From positions 186,001 through 250,000 of the forward strand of contig NZ_CANLKW010000004.1 of the NCBI RefSeq assembly GCF_947491795.1: a stretch of DNA of 64,000 nucleotides, read 5' to 3'. The translations under genes were made by a program, and so were the position numbers. Under the pieces are notes generated by a model that had not been told where the DNA came from, did not search any database, and worked only from the letters and a program-made list of their open reading frames with translations. The stretch's first letter is position 1, and each line of letters starts with the position of its first letter. Positions 9,124 to 16,798 of this stretch are shown here, piece by piece. The stretch is from an uncultured Roseobacter sp. Lineage in GTDB: Bacteria > Pseudomonadota > Alphaproteobacteria > Rhodobacterales > Rhodobacteraceae.

Positions 9124-9321
9124 ATGATGCCCCTCATCCAGCCTCTGCCTAACCCATACGGGACCCTCACGGAATATCAAAAGGAACGCGAACACTTTGC
9201 AGAATTGCAAGTCGGATTGCAAAAACGCAAAAGCGCAAATCCGCTGCTCTCTTCCGTCCTTTCCGGTCTGAGAGAAAAGCTCAGACAGGTCTTCGCGCGC
9301 CGCCTTGTGCACCGGACATGA
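9124..9321 (+). CDS. Hypothetical 65-residue protein
   Basis: A short frame with a strong ribosome binding site: AAAGGAGA ends about 7 bases before tandem ATG codons at 9124 and 9127. The product is basic, with a proline-rich start (PLIQPLPNPYG) and a predicted amphipathic helix (TEYQKEREHFAELQVGLQKR). It has no signal peptide, membrane segment or cysteine. It is divergent from the LysR gene and convergent with the importer operon, so it is likely a one-gene transcript. I do not recognise the family. The case for a real gene is the ribosome site, the position opposite a LysR gene, and the absence of a competing frame. Confidence 0.65.
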   Translation: MMPLIQPLPNPYGTLTEYQKEREHFAELQVGLQKRKSANPLLSSVLSGLREKLRQVFARRLVHRT

Positions 9322-9342
9322 CACACCGGGGTCCCTGCGCAC

Positions 9343-10497
9343 TCAGTCCTTGTAGGGATCAAGCGAGGCGCGCAGGCCATCGCCCAGGAAGTTGAAAGCA
9401 AGAACCACAAAGATGATCGGCAGCATCGGGATTGCCGTCCAGGGGTAGATCTCGATGCTGGCCAGGTTCTGCGCGTCGTTCAGCATCACGCCCCAGCTCA
9501 CGGCAGGCGCGCGCAGTCCAAGACCGAGGAAGCTGAGCGCAGTCTCGCCCAGGATCATCGCGGGTATCGACAGGGTTGCTGACGCGATCAGGTGGCTCAT
9601 GAAATTGGGCAGCAGATGCCGCCGGATCACACGTCCTGGTCTGGCCCCCATCATTTCAGCAGCGCGTACGTATTCCTCCTCTCTGAGCGAGAGGAACTTA
9701 CTTCGGACCGCCCTTGCCAGTCCCGGCCAGTCGAGAATCCCCAGAATGATGGAAATGATAAAGAAAACGGCGACGGGACCCCAGTTGGACGGCACGGCGG
9801 CAGAGAGTGCCAGCCACAGCGGCAGTTCCGGCAGCGAGCGCAGGATCTCGATCACGCGGTTGATGAGCCAGTCGGTTTTACCGCCGAAATATCCTGCGAT
9901 TGACCCAAAAAAGATGCCCAGCACAAAGGATACGCTGATCCCGATCAGCCCGACGGTCAGTGACAGTTGCGCACCATAGAGAATGCGACTGAAAACATCC
10001 CGCCCCAGCCTGTCGGAGCCCCAGAGGAAAACCGTTGTCCCTTCGGACGCGCAGAAAAGATGCGTGTCAGAGGGAATAAAACCAAAGAGTTTGTACTGGC
10101 CGCCTTCACAGAAAAACTGCAATGGCACGGGCCTTGTGGTGTCGGTCTCGTAGGACCATCGGAAATTCACCAGATCAGCCGTGGCTGTGGTCGGATAGAC
10201 AAAGGGGCCGACAAATTCGCCCTCGTGCCACAGGTTGATCGACTGGGGTGGCGCGTAAAGGTAATCTGCGCTGCGCTCGTTCGGTGTGTAGGGGGCGATA
10301 AACCCTGCAACCGGCAGCATCAGGTAACTCAGAAACAGGAAGATGCCCGAGATCAGCCCGAGCCGGTGGCGTTTGAATTTACGCCAGACGAGCACCCAGT
10401 TCGGGGCATCCATGTCGGAGCGTTCCAGAGCGGACAGATCCTGATCATCAGACCATGGGGCCTCATCGACCCAGCGCCCATCGGGGAGTTTCTTCAT
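9343..10497 (-). CDS. Peptide/oligosaccharide-type ABC transporter permease (OppC/YejE-like)
   Basis: A 384-residue inner-membrane protein and the last gene of the importer operon. After a cytoplasmic N-terminus of about 35 residues comes the first membrane helix (LGLISGIFLFLSYLMLPVAG), then a long periplasmic loop. The DppC/OppC membrane core follows, with the assembly sequence YVRAAEMMGARPGRVIRRHL (the EAA loop that contacts the ATPase) and the GETALSFLGLGLRAPAVSWG signature near the C-terminus. The extended N-terminal loop is seen in YejE-type and alphaproteobacterial oligosaccharide-type permeases. The start ATG overlaps the stop of the partner permease gene by 4 bases. Confidence 0.93.
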   Translation of the reverse strand: MKKLPDGRWVDEAPWSDDQDLSALERSDMDAPNWVLVWRKFKRHRLGLISGIFLFLSYLMLPVAGFIAPYTPNERSADYLYAPPQSINLWHEGEFVGPFVYPTTATADLVNFRWSYETDTTRPVPLQFFCEGGQYKLFGFIPSDTHLFCASEGTTVFLWGSDRLGRDVFSRILYGAQLSLTVGLIGISVSFVLGIFFGSIAGYFGGKTDWLINRVIEILRSLPELPLWLALSAAVPSNWGPVAVFFIISIILGILDWPGLARAVRSKFLSLREEEYVRAAEMMGARPGRVIRRHLLPNFMSHLIASATLSIPAMILGETALSFLGLGLRAPAVSWGVMLNDAQNLASIEIYPWTAIPMLPIIFVVLAFNFLGDGLRASLDPYKD

Positions 10498-11522
10498 GAT
10501 CCTCTGGCCCCGTATCGGATGCGCGGATCCAGCAGAACGAGCAGCAGGTCAGAGATCATTGTGCCAATCAGTGTCAGAAGCGCCACGAACATCAGAACAA
10601 AGCCGGCAAGGAACTGGTCCTGCGATTTGAGAGCGGTCAGCAGGGATGGTCCGATCGTCTGCAAACCCAGAACAACAGAGACCAGAACAGAGCCAGAGAC
10701 CATCGCCGGCAGCAGGTTGCCGATATCGGCAACAAAGGGGTTGAAGGCCATGCGCAGCGGGTACTTTGCCAGCAGCTTTGCGGGGCCAAGCCCCTTGGCC
10801 CTGGCCGTTTCCACATAGGGTTTGCTCAGCTCATCCAGCATATTCGCCCGCAGACGCTGCATCATTGCCGCCGCACCCGAAGTGCCGATCACAAAGGTGG
10901 GTACGATCAGATGCACCAGAATTGACCTGACCTTTTCCCAGGACATCGGCTCGCCCTCGTACTCGGGTGACATCAGGCCACCGATGGGCAGATCAAAGTA
11001 TTTGTTGCCATAGTAAAACAGGATCAGCGCGAGCAGGAAGTTCGGCGTCGCCAGACCCAGATAGCCTACGAAAGCGGCTGTATAGTCCACCCAGGTCTCG
11101 GATTTAGCAGCAGCGATTACCCCAAGCGGCAGGGCGACCATGTAGACAAAAAGAACCGCCGCCAGGTTGACCAGAACAGTCAGCCACAGGGCGTCACCGA
11201 CGATTTCACTGACGGGCCGGTCAAATTCGAAGGACCAGCCGAAATTGCCCTGGATGAGGCCGTACCAGCCCTGGGGACCCGGCGCCATGCCAACCCAAAT
11301 CAGGTATTGTTCCCATATCGGGCGGTCGAGCGCATATTCGGTGCGCAGGAATTCCGCCTTTGCGACACCTTCGGCCTGGCCTGTCGCGCGCAACTCGGCG
11401 ATCTGGTTAGACAGATAGTCGCCCGGGGGCAGATTGATGATCACAAATATCAGGATCGATACGACCCAGAGCGTGAGCAGCATCGTGATAAATCTGTAGA
11501 TGGCGTATCTGAGAAACATCAT
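10494..11522 (-). CDS. Peptide/oligosaccharide-type ABC transporter permease (OppB/YejB-like)
   Basis: A 342-residue membrane protein starting with a helix (YAIYRFITMLLTLWVVSILI) as in DppB/OppB. A periplasmic loop leads to the six-helix core, with the ATPase-contact loop YVETARAKGLGPAKLLAKYPL and a final LLDPRIRYG motif typical of the family C-terminus. It pairs with the downstream OppC-like permease to form the channel. Its start overlaps the stop of the binding-protein gene (ATGA), implying coupled translation. Confidence 0.93.
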   Translation of the reverse strand: MMFLRYAIYRFITMLLTLWVVSILIFVIINLPPGDYLSNQIAELRATGQAEGVAKAEFLRTEYALDRPIWEQYLIWVGMAPGPQGWYGLIQGNFGWSFEFDRPVSEIVGDALWLTVLVNLAAVLFVYMVALPLGVIAAAKSETWVDYTAAFVGYLGLATPNFLLALILFYYGNKYFDLPIGGLMSPEYEGEPMSWEKVRSILVHLIVPTFVIGTSGAAAMMQRLRANMLDELSKPYVETARAKGLGPAKLLAKYPLRMAFNPFVADIGNLLPAMVSGSVLVSVVLGLQTIGPSLLTALKSQDQFLAGFVLMFVALLTLIGTMISDLLLVLLDPRIRYGARGS

Positions 11523-13450
11523 TGGGTGAGCTGCTGGAACGGGTCTTCGTAGTAGAACTCATCAATCCGGTGAATTCCGAAATGTGCGCCCGGATCCCAG
11601 GCCCATTTGGCAACTTCCGGTACATTCCTCAGCCGGTCCGAGACAACAACCGGCTGAGGCGCTTCCGCCAGGATGCCTATGCCAAACTGCTGGTCTGCAT
11701 GAATTTCCAGCATTTCCCGCCAGATGTCTTCGCGCCGGGCAATGTCGTCTGTATGGTCCCAGTCCCAGCTCAGCTGCATCAGTCGTTCTGCGGCTGGCAT
11801 GTCCGGTGCCTCACCCAGTTCCCCGCCGGTCTGATAGTATTGACCCCATTTCGGCCAGGCAAAGAACTCCTGGTGTGTGGGTGCCAGATATTCAGGTGGT
11901 GTATAGGCCTGGGGCAGACCGTTGTCCCAGCCATACCAGATTGCGGCCATGCTCAGGCCTGAATAGACGCGGTTGCGCAGAATGTCGCGGTCCAGTGGCC
12001 GCATGACCAGTTTAATCCCGATCTCGCGCCATGTGTCGGTGACAATCGCCAGAGCGTTTTCCACTTCCTGCCGCTCGCCCGCGGTTTCGATAACGAATTC
12101 CATGGGCCGCCCATCCGGCAGTTTGCGGATTCCCGTCGGCGTGCGTTCGGTCAGGCCCATCTCGTCCAACAGAGCGTTGGCCTTGGCCGGGTAGTAAATC
12201 GACCACCTGAACAGGTTCGCCGGATCAAAGAAGGGGCTGTTGGCCAGAGCGGTCATGCCGCCCTCCTTGGCAAGTCCGAAATAAAGCGCGCGGTTGATCA
12301 TCCGCCGGTCGATCCCGAGGCTCAGCGCCCGTCGGAACCGGGGGTCACGGATGATCTCCTGCCAGACCGGGTCGGCAAAGTTCAGGTTTGGATAAATCGT
12401 AATCTGATTGGCCGCGCCGTTGGCCCAGAGCAGAGTGCGATAACCGGCACCATCGGTTTCGCCCTTTTTCAGAATGGAAATATCGGGAAAGTCGAGGCCG
12501 CGCGCCTGGAGGTCTACCTCGCCGGCATTGGCCTTGGCCGCGATCAGCCCGCCCCCGACGATCGTCATTTCCACCACATCGATATAGGGCAGCTGCACGC
12601 CATTGGCGTCAATGCGGTGATAATAGGGGTTGCGTACAAACAGGTGCCGGCTCGATTTCGCATTCGACGCGTTCAGCCAGGGCTGCAGCGTCGGCAGCGC
12701 CGGATTATCGAATTTGTACATGTTGTCTTTGGAATTGTGCAGTGCGGCCCAGCCCCGAACACGCGCCTTTTTGATCGCTTTTTTCAGCGTTTTGGCGTCG
12801 GTGAAATCTGCATGGAACTGTTTGAGATAGTGCGCAGGGCGATAAATAATGAACGGGCTGGCCTGTGCCAGCAGTTGCAGAAACTGCGCATTGGGTGTCG
12901 GCCATTCGATGACAACAGTATGAGCGTCCGGAAACGTCACATCGGCCAGAACGCCATCAACAATCAGGTTCTGCGAGGGGCCGGAAGGGCTCAGCTCGGG
13001 GTTCAGAGCGACGTTTTCCCAGTAGTAGCGGAAGTCCTCTGAGGTAAAAGGATGGCCGTCCGACCAGCGGTGACCCCGTCTGAGGTGAAGGGTGAATTTG
13101 CGTCCCTCCTCAACGGTGACATCCCGCAGAATATCCGGATAGAGGTCGTAGTTGTGATCATATCCCACCAGCCGCGCATAGCCATAGACAACCATCTGGC
13201 GGACGTCCTTGGACCGCGAAACCAGCGTGCGCAGCGTGCCGCCCTGGATGCCATAGCTGCGTCCCTTGGCTTCGAGATCAACGACCAGCGGATCGAGCGG
13301 CAGACGTTCGGTGACAGGCGGCATATTGCCGTTGTTCACCTCGCTGCTCCAGAATGAGCTTTCCTGTACTTCGGGGGCAGCCGCAAAGGCGTTCAGGGGC
13401 GCAAGACTGACCAAAAGGGACAGCAGAGGGATCAGAAGTGTTTTATACAT
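11519..13450 (-). CDS. ABC transporter substrate-binding protein, family 5
   Basis: A 643-residue periplasmic protein. The N-terminus (MYKTLLIPLLSLLVSL...AFA) is a signal peptide with a probable cut after AFA near residue 24. The mature part shows family 5 features: FTLHLRRGHRWSDGHPFTSEDFRYYW near residue 140 and a late RRALSLGIDRRMINRAL. It is longer than DppA (about 535), as in the alphaproteobacterial members that include the AgpA-type oligosaccharide binders, and the N-terminal NNGNMPPVTERLP sequence also resembles that group. The ligand cannot be assigned: oligopeptide, opine-like compound or oligosaccharide are all possible. It overlaps the ATPase gene by 8 bases. Confidence 0.92.
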   Translation of the reverse strand: MYKTLLIPLLSLLVSLAPLNAFAAAPEVQESSFWSSEVNNGNMPPVTERLPLDPLVVDLEAKGRSYGIQGGTLRTLVSRSKDVRQMVVYGYARLVGYDHNYDLYPDILRDVTVEEGRKFTLHLRRGHRWSDGHPFTSEDFRYYWENVALNPELSPSGPSQNLIVDGVLADVTFPDAHTVVIEWPTPNAQFLQLLAQASPFIIYRPAHYLKQFHADFTDAKTLKKAIKKARVRGWAALHNSKDNMYKFDNPALPTLQPWLNASNAKSSRHLFVRNPYYHRIDANGVQLPYIDVVEMTIVGGGLIAAKANAGEVDLQARGLDFPDISILKKGETDGAGYRTLLWANGAANQITIYPNLNFADPVWQEIIRDPRFRRALSLGIDRRMINRALYFGLAKEGGMTALANSPFFDPANLFRWSIYYPAKANALLDEMGLTERTPTGIRKLPDGRPMEFVIETAGERQEVENALAIVTDTWREIGIKLVMRPLDRDILRNRVYSGLSMAAIWYGWDNGLPQAYTPPEYLAPTHQEFFAWPKWGQYYQTGGELGEAPDMPAAERLMQLSWDWDHTDDIARREDIWREMLEIHADQQFGIGILAEAPQPVVVSDRLRNVPEVAKWAWDPGAHFGIHRIDEFYYEDPFQQLTQ

Positions 13451-15215
13451 GACACCTTACCTTGTGGCCGGGTTCAAGCTCTGTCAACGCGGGAGCCGCC
13501 ACCCCTTCAAACCGGAAAGCTTCCGGCCACGAGGCGGGTGAGCCTGCGCCCTTTGCGACGAGACCGAGATCGATCGGGCGGTTCACATCAGGTTCGGGCT
13601 GTGCGGCAATTAGCGCGCGCGTGTAGGGGTGGCGCGGGTTATAAAACAGCGTGTCGGGCGGAGCCTGTTCGACGACGACACCCTGCCGCATCACGGCAAC
13701 CTCGTCGGCAATGCGCGCAACAACCGCCAGATCGTGGCTGATGAACAGATAGCTCAGGCCCATCCCGTCACGGATATCCTCCAGCAGCGAGAGGATCTGT
13801 TCCTGCACGGAGACATCGAGGGCAGACGTCGGCTCATCGCAGACCAGCAACACCGGATCGAGTGTCAGCGCGCGCGCGATGGAAAGACGCTGCCGTTGCC
13901 CGCCCGAAAAAGCATGCGGATAGCGGCCCAGCATGGATGGGTTCAATCCGACCCAGCGCAGCATTTCGGCCGCTTTTTCACGGCGCTCTGCCCGCGAGCC
14001 CATTTTGTGAATTTCCATCGGTTCGGTCAGCGCCTGCTGGATACGCATGCGCGGCGACAGCGAGGAGTAAGGGTCCTGAAACACCATCTGGGCCTGGCGC
14101 TGAAAAGCAATACGGTCGCCTTGCGACATCGCGTGGACTTTCAGCGGTTCGGCGTCGGTTGTGGCCCGGAAAAGCACTTCGCTGCCAGCATCCGGCACCT
14201 CTGCCCCGAGCGCGATGCGCGCGCATGTTGTTTTGCCCGACCCGCTTTCGCCGACAACAGCCAGCGTTTTGCCCCGTTGCAGCGACAGATCCACCTCATG
14301 ACAGGCTGTTATCACCGTCGGCGCACGCCAGCCACCGGCGCGCATGGTGTAGGTCTTGGTCACGCTGCGCATGTCCAGGATCAGATCATCATGGTTTTCG
14401 GCCCGCGCAGGGGCTGCGACTTCCGGGATCATCGGGGCGGCCGCAAACAGCTTTTGGGTGTACCCATGTGCCGGGTCGCCCAGAACCGCCGCCGCGGGGC
14501 CGCGCTCCATCACCTGGCCCTTGTTCATCACAACGACGCTTTCGGCCATGTTTGCCACAACACCCAGATCATGGGTGACAAGGATCACGGCCATGCCAGT
14601 GTCCTGCTGCAGATCTTTGATCAGACCCAGCACCTGCGCCTGAGTGGTGACATCAAGCGCTGTTGTCGGCTCGTCCGCGATCAGCAGATCCGGTCTGGCG
14701 ACCATGGCCATCGCAATCATGGCGCGCTGGCGCATGCCGCCGGACATCTCGAACGGATACGAACGCCAGACCCGTTCGGGGTCGGGAAAGCCCACGCGTT
14801 CGAACGTCTCCAGCACTTCGCCCTTTGCCTCGGTGACCGCCATGCCCCTGTGCAGCCGCAACACCTCAGACACCTGGTCGCCCAGCCTGTGCAGCGGTGA
14901 CAGCGACCGCATGGGCTCCTGGAAAATCATCGATATGCGATTGCCCCGGATACCGCGCATGCCCCGTTCGGGCAATGTCAGCAGATCAAGGGGTTTTCCC
15001 TGACAGTCGAATGTGATTTCACCGGTGGAGATGCGGGCCGCGTCCGGCAGAATGCGCAGCACAGACCGGCAGGTTATTGTTTTCCCGGAACCGCTTTCCC
15101 CGACGAGCGCCAGCGTTTCACCGGGCATTACCGAAAAGCTCACATCCCGGACCACCGGTGCTGCGGACCCGAAGCCGATGCTCAGATTTTTGACATCAAG
15201 CAGTGGGGTATTCAC
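13443..15215 (-). CDS. ABC transporter ATP-binding protein with two fused NBDs (OppDF/YejF type)
   Basis: A 590-residue protein holding two complete ATPase domains. Domain 1 has Walker A GESGSGKT (residues 39-46), signature MSGGMRQR (about 157-164) and Walker B LLIADEPT (about 177-184). Domain 2 has Walker A at 322-329, signature FSGGQRQR (436-443) and Walker B LLVCDEPT (456-463). Both are intact, so both sites should hydrolyse ATP. The ends of each half carry the oligopeptide-transporter C-terminal segments (GYTQKLF; HPYTRALIA). It is the first gene of the operon, giving the order ATPase, binding protein, permease, permease. The promoter should lie in 15216-15388. Confidence 0.95.
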   Translation of the reverse strand: MNTPLLDVKNLSIGFGSAAPVVRDVSFSVMPGETLALVGESGSGKTITCRSVLRILPDAARISTGEITFDCQGKPLDLLTLPERGMRGIRGNRISMIFQEPMRSLSPLHRLGDQVSEVLRLHRGMAVTEAKGEVLETFERVGFPDPERVWRSYPFEMSGGMRQRAMIAMAMVARPDLLIADEPTTALDVTTQAQVLGLIKDLQQDTGMAVILVTHDLGVVANMAESVVVMNKGQVMERGPAAAVLGDPAHGYTQKLFAAAPMIPEVAAPARAENHDDLILDMRSVTKTYTMRAGGWRAPTVITACHEVDLSLQRGKTLAVVGESGSGKTTCARIALGAEVPDAGSEVLFRATTDAEPLKVHAMSQGDRIAFQRQAQMVFQDPYSSLSPRMRIQQALTEPMEIHKMGSRAERREKAAEMLRWVGLNPSMLGRYPHAFSGGQRQRLSIARALTLDPVLLVCDEPTSALDVSVQEQILSLLEDIRDGMGLSYLFISHDLAVVARIADEVAVMRQGVVVEQAPPDTLFYNPRHPYTRALIAAQPEPDVNRPIDLGLVAKGAGSPASWPEAFRFEGVAAPALTELEPGHKVRCHV

Positions 15216-15388
15216 AGGGCGGCCACTTCCTTTTTGCGTTACACAAAAGCGGGTGTTGAACCCGCCTCGGGACAGTCAACGCGATTCCGGCGCTGAGGTC
15301 CAGCACACAGAAGCGTGAGAACCTTTGTGCTGTTAATTTTCGCCCGAAACATGCATCTGAAGAATGAATATTTGAAAAAGGACCGGAA

Positions 15389-15874
15389 ATGAGCCGTCTT
15401 GACCTGTTTATCAACCGAATGGTGTCGCAGCGGGCCTGCCTGAACCATGCCGCCCGCCTGACTGAAAACATTGCGGGGCCTGCTTTTGAACTGGGGTTGG
15501 GGAACGGGCGGACATACCACCACATGTGCCAAATCATGCCCGACCGGAAAATATTTGTATTTGAACGCGCCATCGCTTCGCATCCTGACAGTACGCCGCC
15601 TCAGGACATGGTGATGCTGGGTGATGTCTTTGAAACGCTGCCTGCCGCCGCGCAGCGGTTCCCGGATGGTGCATCGCTGATCCATGCGGACCTCGGCGGG
15701 CACAATGCGCAGAAAAACGACGACTTTGCGCGCCGCATTTCTCCGGTGATCGAGCCTTTGCTGGCGCCGGGTGGTCTGATGGTGTCGAGTGATCGGATGT
15801 ATTTTGACAGTCTGGCCGAGATTGATCTGCCAGAGGACGCTGTGCCCGGGCGCTGTTTCATCTACCGCCGGTGA
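15389..15874 (+). CDS. Class I SAM-dependent methyltransferase-like protein
   Basis: A 161-residue protein. The segment GPAFELGLGNGRTYHHMCQ (residues 30-48) looks like a SAM-binding motif I (acidic residue, then GLGNGR), followed by an IFVFERA strand (motif II, with Glu that would bind the SAM ribose) and SLIHADLGGH (motif IV-like). It is short for an independent methyltransferase and lacks an obvious substrate domain. It is monocistronic: divergent from the importer operon and 130 bases upstream of the IclR gene. The substrate is unknown. Confidence 0.7.
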   Translation: MSRLDLFINRMVSQRACLNHAARLTENIAGPAFELGLGNGRTYHHMCQIMPDRKIFVFERAIASHPDSTPPQDMVMLGDVFETLPAAAQRFPDGASLIHADLGGHNAQKNDDFARRISPVIEPLLAPGGLMVSSDRMYFDSLAEIDLPEDAVPGRCFIYRR

Positions 15875-16003
15875 GAGGCTTGTCCGGACGCACAGGCTGT
15901 TTTACTGTGCGAAACATATGTGGGCGAACATCCATTGCAGCAAGACTGACAGCGCATGTGCCGCAAGGACGCGCGCCGGGCTGCTGCGATGCGCGTGGCA
16001 TAA

Positions 16004-16780
16004 TTGAAAGAGCACGGCACAGATCGTAAGTTCGCGAACACACTGGCGCGGGGCCTCACTGTACTACAGGCATTTAACACGTCGCATGATCCGCTCTACC
16101 ACGCGGATATCGCGCAGCGCACAGGGCTGCCCAAACCAACTGTTTCCCGGCTGACTTATACGCTGTGCAAACTGGGATATCTGAGCCAGCCTGAACGGAA
16201 CGGCCCCTTTTTTCCGGGACCCGCTGCAGTTGCTCTGGGGGCTGCGGCATCGCTGTCTATGCCCTTTGTTCAGTCCGTCGCGGGCGCGATGCAATTCCTG
16301 GCGGACGAGACGGAGACGATGACGGCAATTGCTGTCTGCGATGGGGCGGAAATGGTTCTGACCCATATCTGGCAGCCGTCTCCCGGCCCCGTGCTCAGCC
16401 TGCGTCCCGGACATCGGATCCCCGTGATGGGTACATCGTCAGGTCTGGCTTTTTTGTCCGCGCTGAACCAGGACTGTTTTGAGGCGATGGCACCGACGCC
16501 GGGGATGAGGGGTTTTCGCGAAAATGGCCATTTGCAGCTTTTGCGGCGCGGCTTCACCATTGCACCGCGCGAGCACCGCCGCTCCGGACCTGTCCGGGCG
16601 GTCGGGGTTCCGTTTTTTGCTCAGGCTTTTGGCGCGCCTGTGGTCTTTGCCAGCGGTGGGTTGTCGGGTGTTGTGCAGGACCGGCTGGAAAAAGAGATCG
16701 GACCCGCCCTGTGCGACATCGTTCAGGCGCTGGAAAGACGGTTGGGACAGCGCGCTGCGCTGATCGCCGGCCGGAAGTAG
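16004..16780 (+). CDS. IclR family transcriptional regulator of the acyl-CoA operon
   Basis: A 258-residue protein. The N-terminal winged helix (residues about 10-75) includes LARGLTVLQAF and the recognition helix region TGLPKPTVSRLTYTLCKLGYL; the C-terminal IclR effector domain follows, with LRPGHRIPVMGTSSGLAFL. Translation must start at the TTG at 16004, since a TAA lies directly upstream (16001-16003) and no ATG or GTG occurs before the conserved HTH. No clear Shine-Dalgarno is seen. It ends 18 bases before the bifunctional beta-oxidation gene and is co-oriented, so it probably controls that operon and itself. The effector is likely a CoA ester or organic acid (inference). Confidence 0.9.
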   Translation: MKEHGTDRKFANTLARGLTVLQAFNTSHDPLYHADIAQRTGLPKPTVSRLTYTLCKLGYLSQPERNGPFFPGPAAVALGAAASLSMPFVQSVAGAMQFLADETETMTAIAVCDGAEMVLTHIWQPSPGPVLSLRPGHRIPVMGTSSGLAFLSALNQDCFEAMAPTPGMRGFRENGHLQLLRRGFTIAPREHRRSGPVRAVGVPFFAQAFGAPVVFASGGLSGVVQDRLEKEIGPALCDIVQALERRLGQRAALIAGRK

Positions 16781-16798
16781 AAGAGGGGAGAAAACCAG

